Positions 52,215 through 62,500 of a stretch of 64,000 nt of DNA are shown here, in pieces (position 1 is the first letter of the stretch; the number at the start of each line of letters is the position of its first letter). Position numbers and translations under genes: made by a program. The notes beneath the pieces are model-generated. The model saw nothing but the letters and a program-made list of their open reading frames with translations. It had not been told where the DNA came from and did no database searches. This DNA is from Tigheibacillus halophilus (GTDB taxonomy: Bacteria; Bacillota; Bacilli; Bacillales; Amphibacillaceae), in the NCBI RefSeq assembly GCF_042683165.1, contig NZ_JBHUIZ010000006.1, positions 248,001 to 312,000 of the forward strand, given 5' to 3'.

Positions 52215-54929
52215 TTGAAAAAAATATCACTATCCGTTTCTGTTATGCTGTTTCTCAGTTTTATTTTCCCGCTTTCTACTTTTGGGGAAATGGAAACAAA
52301 AGTAGAGGAGGATGATCAAGTTCAAAATGATCAGCCTATTAAGGAGCAATTGGATGAAGATCTTTCCATATCACCTAAAAATGATACCGAAGTAATTAAA
52401 CCAGTTAAGCATCCCGTGGAAGACGACAAGTTTGAAGAGTCGAATTCTGAGGCAACAAAGACTCCTGATTCGAAAGCAGAGGCTTCACCTAATCCTAAAG
52501 AGCCTGTTTCCGAAAAAGAAAATATAACAAATAACAATAGAATAATGAAACAAGACCCCAATGCTGTTGATAATAACAGACAGATTAAGGCCGCTGGTGA
52601 GTTTAAAGCAAAGAATGTAAAAATTGCGGTCAAAGAAAGCAAAACAGATAAACTTGCTCATTTAAAAAAAGCCAATGTAAAAATCTATCCAGATATAAAT
52701 AATCTATCAAACTCTTTCACTGCGGGAAATACCTATATGTATAAAGTCTATTATATAAAGAAACAAGCAATTGTGGGAAATGATACCTACTATTTAATAA
52801 GTAAGGAAGCTAGTGCTGTAAAAGGTATTATTGGCTGGGTGAAAGCCAGCGATTTGACTTGGAAGAACCGTAAACTACTCAACAAAAATACGAAAAATTT
52901 TTATATAAAAGGAATAAATCAAGCCTATTCCCGTGCATGGGGCGGGGAAAAAGAAGTCGTCTTCGAAAATTTATCTCAGTTTAAGGAAATAAGTTTTATA
53001 GTTGATGCTACTGTCCAAGTGGGGGAGGAAATATGGTACCGCGGTCAATTGGGCGGTAAGAAAGTTTGGCTTTCATCTTCTGAGGTATACACCGTTTCGG
53101 TCACCACTACGGATAAATTGGGTCATATTAAAAATAAAAGTGTGAAGATCTATAAAGATATCAATAATTTAAGATCCTCCTTTAATGCAGGAAATAATTT
53201 CACAGGAAACGTCTATTACATCAAGAAACAAGTCTTTATCAATGGTCAACTGTATTATCTGCTTAGCAAAAAGGCAAGCGCAACCAATGGTGTGATTGGT
53301 TGGGTGGAGGCAACAGATACGACTTGGCACTCCCGCTCAATCATTGATAAAACTGTGAAAAATTTATATATCAGCGGAGCTGGCAAGGCGTACACCCGTG
53401 CTTGGGGCGGGAAAAAAGAAATTGTGCATGGTGATTTATCTACTCAAAAAGGAAAGCTGTTTGCAGTGAATATCACTGTCAAAATAGGAAAACAATTGTG
53501 GTATCGTGGTACACTTGAGGGAAAAAGTGTCTGGATTCACATGAATGGCCTAGGCAATAAAAAAGAGCGTAAAACGGATAAACTTGGACAAATAAAAAGC
53601 AGTAATGCAATCATTTACAAAACGATTGGAGACGCTTCGAACGTTTCGAAAGCTGGAAGCAGTCTAACAGGAAAGGTATTCTACATTAAAAAGGAAGCAA
53701 CGGTCAACGATGAAATTTTCTATCTTATGAGCAAGGAAGCCAGTGCAAGCAAAGGCGTGATAGGATGGATTAAATCTGCAGATGTTCTTTGTAAAGACCG
53801 AGTCGTAGTCAGCAGAGAGCCGAAAACATTTTATATCAAGGGTTCTGGCAAGGGTTATAAACATGCATGGGGTGGTAGTAAGGAAGTAGTATTTGCTAAT
53901 TTGTCGAGTTACAAAGGAGATAAATATTCTGTGAATGCAACTGTAAAAGTCGGCTCGCAAATTTGGCACCGGGGCATACTGAAAGGAAAGACAATATGGA
54001 TGGATGAAACACACCTAACAAAGTCCACGACAATCAATACCAATTATATGCTAACGCTTGAGCAAGCTTTAGCTATTCAAATGAAAGCTTCTCCACAAAC
54101 AGACAAGTACCAACAATACGTAAGCAGCGCTTACGTAAAATACGATAAAGCAGGAAAAGTCTATTATGTTGATGGAGATATTCTAAATGTACGCAAAGGA
54201 CCAGGAACGTCTTACGCAGTAGTAGGACAGGTATACAGGGGAGAGCACCTTTCTATCAAGAGAACTGTCAACGGCTGGTACGAATTATACTGGGTAGAGG
54301 CTCAACCGACAGATGTTACGTATTATCTTGATCCTGACAACTTTGTAAATGATTCTAAACAAAAGTTCCAATTTCTTGATCTATCTAAAAACAGTGGTGT
54401 GCCTGTTGGTGTATTCAATGATTATTTGAAGGATAAAGGCATTTTTACAAGTTTGGGACAAGCGTTTGTAGATGCAGGTAAACTATATGGAGTGAATGAT
54501 GTATATCTATTATCACATGCATTGCTCGAAACAGGGAACGGCAGTTCAACTTTAGCGAATGGGGTCTTGTATAAAGGGAAAACCGTCTATAACATGTACG
54601 GAATCGGAGCCTATGATAGCTGTCCGATAGAATGCGGCGCAAATAAAGCGTACCAGGAAGGATGGACAACACCATACAAGGCAATTGTGGGCGGTGCTGG
54701 ATTTATTGGAAATGAGTATATTCGAGGTGAAAATAAGGAAAATAGGATACTCAATACATTGTATAAGATGAGATGGAATCCCGGTGCGATGGAGCAAACA
54801 GGTAGATTCGGAAAGCAGTATGCCACAGATATTGGCTGGGCTTCCAAACAAATTACCACGATGTACAACTTATATCAGCAACTTGGTTCTTATACCTTGT
54901 ATTTAGATGTCCCCGTATATAAGAAATAG
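52215..54929 (+). CDS. Secreted N-acetylglucosaminidase with GW repeats (first copy)
   Basis: A cell-wall hydrolase of about 904 residues. The signal peptide (KKISLSVSVMLFLSFIFPLS) is followed by an acidic, Pro-rich linker to about 140 and three tandem units of about 155 residues, each with two GW modules (for example IIGWVKASDL and RAWGGEKEV). An SH3b domain (DILNVRKGPGTSYAVVG) and a C-terminal GH73-type glucosaminidase domain follow, with catalytic Glu772 in SHALLETGNG and KMRWNPGAME. GW modules bind teichoic acids and hold such enzymes on the wall. The TTG 52215 start is chosen because the signal peptide then matches the paralogue; an in-frame ATG lies at 52194. The 240 bp upstream are AT-rich without an evident gene. 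Confidence 0.9.
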   Translation: MKKISLSVSVMLFLSFIFPLSTFGEMETKVEEDDQVQNDQPIKEQLDEDLSISPKNDTEVIKPVKHPVEDDKFEESNSEATKTPDSKAEASPNPKEPVSEKENITNNNRIMKQDPNAVDNNRQIKAAGEFKAKNVKIAVKESKTDKLAHLKKANVKIYPDINNLSNSFTAGNTYMYKVYYIKKQAIVGNDTYYLISKEASAVKGIIGWVKASDLTWKNRKLLNKNTKNFYIKGINQAYSRAWGGEKEVVFENLSQFKEISFIVDATVQVGEEIWYRGQLGGKKVWLSSSEVYTVSVTTTDKLGHIKNKSVKIYKDINNLRSSFNAGNNFTGNVYYIKKQVFINGQLYYLLSKKASATNGVIGWVEATDTTWHSRSIIDKTVKNLYISGAGKAYTRAWGGKKEIVHGDLSTQKGKLFAVNITVKIGKQLWYRGTLEGKSVWIHMNGLGNKKERKTDKLGQIKSSNAIIYKTIGDASNVSKAGSSLTGKVFYIKKEATVNDEIFYLMSKEASASKGVIGWIKSADVLCKDRVVVSREPKTFYIKGSGKGYKHAWGGSKEVVFANLSSYKGDKYSVNATVKVGSQIWHRGILKGKTIWMDETHLTKSTTINTNYMLTLEQALAIQMKASPQTDKYQQYVSSAYVKYDKAGKVYYVDGDILNVRKGPGTSYAVVGQVYRGEHLSIKRTVNGWYELYWVEAQPTDVTYYLDPDNFVNDSKQKFQFLDLSKNSGVPVGVFNDYLKDKGIFTSLGQAFVDAGKLYGVNDVYLLSHALLETGNGSSTLANGVLYKGKTVYNMYGIGAYDSCPIECGANKAYQEGWTTPYKAIVGGAGFIGNEYIRGENKENRILNTLYKMRWNPGAMEQTGRFGKQYATDIGWASKQITTMYNLYQQLGSYTLYLDVPVYKK

Positions 54930-54931
54930 GT

Positions 54932-54977
54932 GAAAGCAGGAAGAGTATGTTTATTTCAATATTCTTCCTGCTTTTTT
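54932..54977 (+). terminator. Terminator of the first glucosaminidase gene
   Basis: GAAAGCAGGAAGA (54932-54944) pairs with TCTTCCTGCTTTT (54963-54975), followed by T's. It lies directly after the stop codon. Confidence 0.85.
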
Positions 54978-55062
54978 GATATTTTTAATGTGTGCAGAAG
55001 TAGATAGTTTCAATTTGTATAAATATTACTTATCAATTACTGGAAAAATAGGAAAAAAGTAG

Positions 55063-55091
55063 TTAAAACTATTAATCTAATATGGTATACT
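55063..55091 (+). promoter_or_regulatory. Likely promoter of the second glucosaminidase gene
   Basis: TTAAAA (55063-55068) and TATACT (55086-55091) have a 17-bp spacer, and TGG precedes the -10 box (extended -10). Between it and the gene lies a 25-codon frame (55144-55221), discussed as a separate finding. Confidence 0.5.
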
Positions 55092-55233
55092 ACCAAATAT
55101 GGGGATTTTTGTCATATTTTTAATAAATAAGTAGAAAGGGGAGATGAATAAGCTTAAAATTGCTCTACATTTTTTCAGAAAGAAACTAAACAAGGTTAGG
55201 CCAAAATATGATGCTATGTAGAAAGGAAGGAAA

Positions 55234-58041
55234 ATGAAAAAGCTCTCCATAATTATAACGTTGATGGTAATGTTCAGTTATATTTTCCCTGTAGCCGCTT
55301 TTGCTGAAACGAGGGATGAGAAGGATGTCCAAAGCAACAGTACACTCAGCGATGGGACTGTTAAAGAAAATGAGGATAAATCTGATCCAAAGAAAGATAG
55401 CTCAACAGACACTAATAAAGAAGTAGAGAATGAAAATGATAAGAATGTTCAGAAGCAGCAGGATGCTGACAAAGAAGAAGCAACTACTGATGAAAAAGTA
55501 GAGGAAAAGGACGAAAAAGAGGACGTATCATCTGATTCCGATTCTCCACAATCTGAAAGCGAACAGACTGGGGAAGATACACCACAGCAAAACCCGGATT
55601 CCTCCATTGATGAAGGGAACAAAGATGCTGAAGACCATGATGACAAGCCAGCCAATAATGATGAAAAAGACCCCAAAAATGAAACACAAGTCCGTACAAT
55701 GAATAAACAGTCTATCCAAATGAAAGCAAATGTAAAAAAAGTGCAAAAGGTGACTGAGAAAAGTACGGATAAGCTTGGACACATAAAGCAAAGTAATGCC
55801 AAAATCTATAAAAATATCAATAATCTTTCTTCCCCTTTTAACGCTGGGGATGCCCGTTTAAATAAAGTATACTATATCAAGAAAAAAGCTTCTGCCGGCG
55901 GCACTGTATACTATTTGTTGAGTGAGCAGGCGAGCAGTACCACTGGGGTAGTAGGGTGGATCAAGAAGTCGGACGTGACCTGGCACAGCAGGAAAATAGT
56001 TGACAGAAAGACTAAGATTTTTTACGCGAAAGGCACCGGCCAAGGTTATAAGCTTGCGTGGGGCGGCAGTAAAGATCTTAAAATAAATAGCTTGTCTCCG
56101 TATAAAAATGATTTTTTTACGGCAACAGTCACTGTGCAGGTAGGGAAACAAATGTGGTACCGCGGAAAGATAGGCGGTAAAACAGCTTGGATCCATATGA
56201 ATGAGCTAGCTACCATTAACGAAAAAAACACAAACAAATTAGGGCACGTTAAGAAAAGTACTGCCACCATATATAAAGAAATTGGAAATACATCCACTTC
56301 TTTCAAAGCAGGAAGCACCCGCCTTGGAAAAGCCTATTATATTAAGAAAAAGGCATCTGCCGGTGGTTCTGTGTATTACCTGCTGAGTGAAAAAGCAAGC
56401 AGCACCAGTGGACTAATAGGCTGGATTAAAAAGTCAGATGTAACTTGGCATACTAGAAAAGTAGTGGATAAAAAGAAAAAGACTTTCTATGCAAAAGGTA
56501 CTGGGAAAGGGTATAAGCGAGCCTGGGGCGGCAGCAAAGAAATAAAGCTTAATAGTTTATCAAAATATAAAAACGACTTTTTCGTCGCCACAGTCACAGT
56601 CCAAGTAGGAAAACAAATGTGGTACCGCGGAAAAATAGGCGGTAAAACAGTTTGGATTCATATGGATGATCTGACAGCTATCAATGAAAAAAGCACTAAC
56701 AAATTAGGACATATTAAAAAAAGCAGTGCCGTTATTTATAAAGAGCTGGGTAATTCATCCAACACTTTTAAAGCAGGAACTACTTACTTGAACAAAGTGT
56801 ATTATATTAAGAAAAAAGCCTCTGCCGGTGGCACTGTTTACTATCTTCTTAGCGAAGAAGCAAGCAGTACAAGCGGGGTAGTAGGCTGGATTAAAAAGTC
56901 AGATGTAACTTGGCATACAAGAAAAATAGTTGACAAAAAGAAAAAAACTTTTTATGCAAAAGGCACTGGAAAAGGGTATAAGCGAGCCTGGGGCGGCAGC
57001 AAGGAAGTAAAACTTAATAGCCTTTCCAAGTATAAAGGACAGGAATTTTCAGTTGACGTGACTGTTCAAGTAGGAAAACAGTTGTGGTATCGTGGGAAAA
57101 TAGGCGGTAAAACCGTGTGGATTCATGAATCGTATCTCACTAAGTCTGCAAATACGACAACTAAATATAACTTAACACTTGATCAGGCTGTTAATATACA
57201 AATGAAAGCTACCCCGCAAACGGACAGTTATACGCAGTATGTGAGCAGTGAATATGTAAAAATTTCTAACGGCGAATATTACGTGACTGCGGATGTATTG
57301 AATGTCAGGAAGGGCCCGGGAGCTTCTTATGCCATCGTGGATCAGGTTTATAAAGGAGAAAGATTGTCCATTAAAAAAAGTGTCAATGGCTGGTATCAGC
57401 TTTATTGGGTTGACGCTAAAGCAGCTGATGTGAAATATTATCTTGATCCAAATAACTTTATCAATGATTCAAAACAAAAATTCCAATTCCTTGACCTTTC
57501 TAAACCAAGCGGAGCAACTGTGACCGTATTGAATAATTATTTGAAGGGTAAAGGAACTTTAGCCGGGCAAGGAACTGCATTTATAGATGCCGGTAAAAAA
57601 TATGGTATCAACGATGTCTACTTGATTTCACATGCTTTACTTGAGACTGGCAATGGAACTTCAACACTTGCTAAAGGTGTAAAATACAATGGAACGACCG
57701 TCTACAATATGTTCGGCGTTGGAGCTTACGACAGCTGTCCAATCGATTGCGGCGCAAAAAAAGCATATGAAGAAGGTTGGACAACACCTTATAAAGCAAT
57801 CGTAGGTGGAGCAGATTTTATAGGTAATGATTATATCAAAGGTAATAACGGTGAAAACCGCAAACTAAATACATTATATAAAATGCGCTGGAATCCTGGG
57901 GCCATGGACGAGACCGGAAGATTTGGCAAACAATATGCCACGGATATTGGCTGGGCTTCAAAGCAGATTAATAGAATGTATGATTTGTATCAACAATTAG
58001 ATTCATATACTTTGTATTTGGATATACCGGTTTATAAATGA
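55234..58041 (+). CDS. Secreted N-acetylglucosaminidase with GW repeats (second copy)
   Basis: A 935-residue paralogue of the preceding hydrolase with the same order: signal peptide (1-24), long Asp/Glu/Lys linker (25-170), three tandem units of about 155 residues starting near 176, 333 and 487, each with two GW modules (GWIKKSDVTWHSRK, YKLAWGGSK, AWIHMNEL). An SH3b domain (about 680-730, LNVRKGPGASYAIV) and a glucosaminidase domain (about 750-935) follow, with catalytic Glu804 (SHALLETGNG). It cleaves the GlcNAc-MurNAc bond of peptidoglycan, like LytD. The GW units within this copy are more alike than in the first. The start is ATG 55234 behind GAAAGGAAGG. Confidence 0.92.
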   Translation: MKKLSIIITLMVMFSYIFPVAAFAETRDEKDVQSNSTLSDGTVKENEDKSDPKKDSSTDTNKEVENENDKNVQKQQDADKEEATTDEKVEEKDEKEDVSSDSDSPQSESEQTGEDTPQQNPDSSIDEGNKDAEDHDDKPANNDEKDPKNETQVRTMNKQSIQMKANVKKVQKVTEKSTDKLGHIKQSNAKIYKNINNLSSPFNAGDARLNKVYYIKKKASAGGTVYYLLSEQASSTTGVVGWIKKSDVTWHSRKIVDRKTKIFYAKGTGQGYKLAWGGSKDLKINSLSPYKNDFFTATVTVQVGKQMWYRGKIGGKTAWIHMNELATINEKNTNKLGHVKKSTATIYKEIGNTSTSFKAGSTRLGKAYYIKKKASAGGSVYYLLSEKASSTSGLIGWIKKSDVTWHTRKVVDKKKKTFYAKGTGKGYKRAWGGSKEIKLNSLSKYKNDFFVATVTVQVGKQMWYRGKIGGKTVWIHMDDLTAINEKSTNKLGHIKKSSAVIYKELGNSSNTFKAGTTYLNKVYYIKKKASAGGTVYYLLSEEASSTSGVVGWIKKSDVTWHTRKIVDKKKKTFYAKGTGKGYKRAWGGSKEVKLNSLSKYKGQEFSVDVTVQVGKQLWYRGKIGGKTVWIHESYLTKSANTTTKYNLTLDQAVNIQMKATPQTDSYTQYVSSEYVKISNGEYYVTADVLNVRKGPGASYAIVDQVYKGERLSIKKSVNGWYQLYWVDAKAADVKYYLDPNNFINDSKQKFQFLDLSKPSGATVTVLNNYLKGKGTLAGQGTAFIDAGKKYGINDVYLISHALLETGNGTSTLAKGVKYNGTTVYNMFGVGAYDSCPIDCGAKKAYEEGWTTPYKAIVGGADFIGNDYIKGNNGENRKLNTLYKMRWNPGAMDETGRFGKQYATDIGWASKQINRMYDLYQQLDSYTLYLDIPVYK

Positions 58042-58055
58042 GAAATTTAAACAAG

Positions 58056-58102
58056 GACTACCATATAATGTTTTTTGAACATTATATGGTAGTCTGCTTT
58101 TT
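58056..58102 (+). terminator. Terminator of the second glucosaminidase gene
   Basis: A perfect 15-bp stem (58056-58070 with 58080-58094) around a nine-base loop, followed by TGCTTTTT, lies 14 bp after the stop. Confidence 0.85.
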
Positions 58103-58240
58103 GGGGTTGAAATGTATTTTAGAAGTAGTATAGTAATAAAGTAACAAAAGTGTAATTAACAGATACTTTAATTTTGTATTATAGTGCATAAAGAATTATG
58201 TCGAAAAACGTTAATTGCCATATTTTTAAAATATGTATTA

Positions 58241-58249
58241 TGGTATAAT
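58241..58249 (+). promoter_or_regulatory. Possible extended -10 promoter of galU
   Basis: TGG directly followed by a perfect TATAAT (58244-58249) lies 75 bp upstream of the galU start. No clear -35 box at the right distance. Confidence 0.45.
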
Positions 58250-58324
58250 TACGCTGATTCTAACCAATTTTAAATTATTGTTGCATCATATAGAAAAAAC
58301 TACTAAATGAGGAGAATATATAAA

Positions 58325-59209
58325 TTGAAAAAAGTCAAAAAAGCGATCATACCAGCGGCTGGTCTTGGAACAAGGTTTTTACCCGCCACTAAAGCAATGC
58401 CAAAAGAAATGTTACCAATTGTAGACAAACCAACGATTCAGTATATCGTGGAGGAAGCTGTAGCTTCTGGTATAGAGGATATTATCATTGTTACAGGTAA
58501 AGGGAAAAGGGCGATAGAGGATCATTTTGATTGTGCTCCCGAATTGGAAAATAATCTGTTGAATAAGGGGAAAATTGATCTTTTGGAAAAAGTGCAAATA
58601 TCTTCTAATTTGGCTAACATCCATTATATTCGACAAAAAGAGCCTAAGGGGTTGGGACACGCCGTCTGGAGTGCACGTAAATTCATAGGTGACGAACCGT
58701 TTGCTGTTCTTTTAGGGGATGATATTGTTCAAAGTGAAATTCCTTGTTTGCAGCAATTAATTCGTAAATATGATGAAACAGGTTCATCGGTTATTGGTGT
58801 TCAAAAAGTTCCAGAAAATGAAACAGATCGGTACGGTATTATTGACCCTCTAACAATTGATGGTAGGTTGTATCAAGTAAGTAATTTTGTTGAAAAGCCA
58901 GAAAAAGGAACTGCTCCTTCCAATTTGGCTATTATGGGACGTTATGTAATTACTTCGGAGATATTTAAATTCTTAGAAACACAACAAATAGGAACAGGTG
59001 GAGAAATTCAGTTAACCGATGCAATTCAAAAATTAAATAACATACAAAATGTTTATGCATATGATTTTGAAGGAAAACGTTATGACGTTGGGGAGAAAAC
59101 AGGGTTTGTTAAAACCACTATAGAGTTTGCATTACAGCACAGAGAATTGCGTGAAAGTATATTGCAATTTATAGAGAAGAAATTAGAAAAAGAAAAAAAA
59201 TTGGTTTAG
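58325..59209 (+). CDS. galU: UTP-glucose-1-phosphate uridylyltransferase
   Basis: A 294-residue enzyme making UDP-glucose from UTP and glucose 1-phosphate (GalU/GtaB). The nucleotide loop AAGLGTRFLPATKAMPKEMLP, IRQKEPKGLGHAVW, VLLGDDIVQ and NFVEKPEKGTAPSNLAIMGRY are all intact. UDP-glucose is used to glucosylate teichoic acids and to make glycolipids and exopolysaccharide. The start is TTG 58325 behind GAGGAG (58308-58313); an ATG 58307 sits on that site. Codon use here is clearly more AT-rich than in the first half of the window. It precedes the large transferase gene. Confidence 0.96.
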   Translation: MKKVKKAIIPAAGLGTRFLPATKAMPKEMLPIVDKPTIQYIVEEAVASGIEDIIIVTGKGKRAIEDHFDCAPELENNLLNKGKIDLLEKVQISSNLANIHYIRQKEPKGLGHAVWSARKFIGDEPFAVLLGDDIVQSEIPCLQQLIRKYDETGSSVIGVQKVPENETDRYGIIDPLTIDGRLYQVSNFVEKPEKGTAPSNLAIMGRYVITSEIFKFLETQQIGTGGEIQLTDAIQKLNNIQNVYAYDFEGKRYDVGEKTGFVKTTIEFALQHRELRESILQFIEKKLEKEKKLV

Positions 59210-59542
59210 TATAAAGCCAAAAATTAATTGAAGCCGATTAGCCTTAGAAAAAGCACTGAGATATCGGAGTTTGATTGGGAATTGAATTTTTTATCAACAA
59301 GCCTGGTAAAAATAGAATGTCGTATTTCTTGAAAAACTTTAAATTAACCTATCTGATATATCTTTGAAGGTAGAATTGAATAAAAAAGAGGTTCGGTTTC
59401 TGTGTTATAGGTGAATTGAAGAAAACAGATCTGATAAATTATTGAGAAAAAGGGGGTTTCTACTACGAAAATCTTATAGTATATGTTGCGATGTGGATAA
59501 AGAAATATAATCATTAATCTTGTCATAAAGGAGTTTCCAGAA
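59210..59542. other. AT-rich intergenic region between galU and the large transferase
   Basis: About 330 bp, very AT-rich, without a supported gene, strong hairpin or convincing promoter consensus. It probably carries the promoter of the large transferase gene. Confidence 0.35.
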
Positions 59543-62500
59543 GTGCATAAGAAAATTTTGAAACGGAAAATAGATTTTATACAGCAACCGATTGCTAATT
59601 ACCTTTTTAGGGAACGACATAATCGTGTTAATCGTTATTCCAGATACTATGATAAATTGAAAATAAAGAAGAATACAATCTTGTACGAAAGCCGTGATGG
59701 AGAAAGTATTACTGATAGTCCATATGCAATATTCAAATATATGCTGAACCACAAAGATTTCAAACAATACAAACATATATGGTCAGTACAGGATTTTAAT
59801 ACTCTCTCAGATGTAATTGATAAATATAAAAATTATCCAAACGTTAAATTTGTTCAACGTAATTCAAAAAAATATTTAAAATACTTAATAACGAGTGAAT
59901 ACTTAATTAATAACTCTACCTTTCAATCGTTTTTTATTCCGAAAGCAAATCAAAAATATATTAACACATGGCATGGCACCCCACTTAAAAATATGGGGTT
60001 TGACATACCAGGTGATCCTTCACACTCACAAAATGTTTTAAGGAATTTTTTGAGTACTGATTATATTTTGAGTCCCAACAGCCATACTACAAAAATTTTT
60101 ACAACTAGTTATAAACTGGAAGGCCTTTATGAGGGGACTATCATTGAAGAAGGTTATCCAAGAATAGATTTGACTCTAAATACAAACCCTGAGAGCTTCA
60201 CTAAATATTTAAGGGATTTAAATGTAATTGTTGAAAAAGGCAAGAAAAATATTTTATATGCACCTACTTGGAAGGGGACAAGTGTATCTAGGGTTGAAAA
60301 TAATATCTTACAAATAATTGCTGATATAAAATATTTAAAAAAAAGAGTTGGAAACAAATATAACGTTTTTATAAAAGTCCATCCTTTTTTATATAGGCAA
60401 GCTACTGATTATCCTGAGATTCAGAGACAATTGATCCCCGACTATGTGGATACGAATGAATTATTATCTATAGTGGATTTGCTAATTACTGACTACTCAA
60501 GCGTGTTTTTTGATTTTCTTGTAACAGATAAGCCAATTTTATTTTATACGTGGGATGCAGATATTTACAGTGAGCAAAGAGGACAGTATTTAAAAAACGA
60601 AGATTTACCTGGTCCAATTCTTTATAACGCCAAGGAACTTGTTGAGGCTATAAAGAATATAGCTAGACTTCAACCAGTTTATTATGATAAATATAAAGAA
60701 ATGAAACAACTATATACTGAACATGATGACGGAAAAGTAACACAAAGGATTGTTAATCACATCTTTCAAAAGTCTTCTAAGAAAATTAATACACTCACAT
60801 GTTGCCAATCAAAAAAAGAGAAAATACTAATTTATCCTGGCGGAATGAGAGATAATGGAATAACTTCGTCTTTTATTAACCTAATGAATAATATTGATTA
60901 CAATAAATACGATGTTAGTTGTTTTTCTGCTACTCCGCATTCCAAAGAAGTTATAAAAAACCTAAATAAGGTGAATATGAATGTACGGCTACTTTTTAAG
61001 CCTGGACTCGCTAATTATAAGATAAGTGAAGTTTATAGGGATAAATTCATCCATAATAGAGGAGAAAAGGGGATTTTAGGAAAAAAATTATACCCGGATA
61101 AAGCATACAAGAGAGAACATAGACGCTTATTCGGAAAAACAAATTTCGATTATGTAATTGATTTTAGTGGATACAGCCTTTTTTGGGCAAAGTATCTTTT
61201 AGCAGCGGAAGCAAAGAAAAAAATTTGCTATATGCATAATGATTTGCTCTCAGATAGCGAGAGGAAAGTAAATGGAAAGAGACCTCATAGAATTAATTTG
61301 AGAGGACTTTTTTCTGTTTACCATCGATTTGATAAATTAGTTAGCGTATCAAAAGGAACAATGGAACTGAATCGAAATAACTTAATCAAGTATGCAGATT
61401 ATAATAAATTTGTTTATGTAATGAATTCAATAAACCCCGATAAGATCCTTCAATCTGAGTCACAAGAATCTGAAGTTATCGAAAAGAGCAGCGAATTATA
61501 TACAGAGAATTTTAAATCAAGAGGTTTATTAAGGGACATTAATAGATACCTTGTTTGGAATACCTTACCGGGCAATTCAAAAGCAACGCAGTATGTATTG
61601 GCAAAACATTTTGCAAATGCTGAAATATTTATTTCTAGAAAATTTGAGAATAAGCAATATACTTATTATAAATTCAGCTATAATAATCAAATTATTGGAT
61701 GGATTGATTGTAGAGCTGTGGAGTTAAAGCCCGATACTATTTTTTACGAAAAGAAAGTCAACAAAATTGCTAAGTTAGAAAGACCTACAGGGAACCATAT
61801 CTGGTCAAAACCTTATAAGGTTACGGATATGGTAAAGGTTTCTAATAGTAAAGATTATAAAGGGGTTATTTTTGAAATAGACAGAGAGGCAAAAACTCAA
61901 CATTCTGTCTACAGTCGTATCTCAATTAACAACACAGTAATAGGGTGGATCGATAACTCGGCTTTAAAAGTTGTTGAAGATTGTACCCTTTATGATTCTA
62001 TGAAAGGTATAAAGAAATGGAAAGTTTTACGAAAAAGAAAAACAATCTTGTTGAAGAATTACAAGGTGTGTAAGAGAGTTATAGATAATATTGAAAATAG
62101 AACATTAAGAGAGAATAATATAAACGGTAAAATATATGGAAAAATAGCCAATCCAGAAAACCATACGATTTGGACAAAAGCTTATCCTAATTTTGGTTTT
62201 AAGAAAGTAGCCATGGCTAAGGAGTTTACTGGAGAAGTTGCTAAAATAATAACAATAAATGATACGAAAAAAGGAACTTATTATTTGTTTGAGATAGAGA
62301 ATACAAAGATAGGTTGGCTAGATTCTAGGGCGTTTGATATTGTTAAAGACCCAGTGTTGTTAAAGGAAAAGGAAATATCTTATATTGCTACGGTCAAACC
62401 AAGGTATAAAGACTATTTCTGGGACAAACCCTATGGTTTAGAGAGAGCTAAGAAAATAGCAACAAATATGAAAGAATATAATTATAGTCTAGTAAAAATT

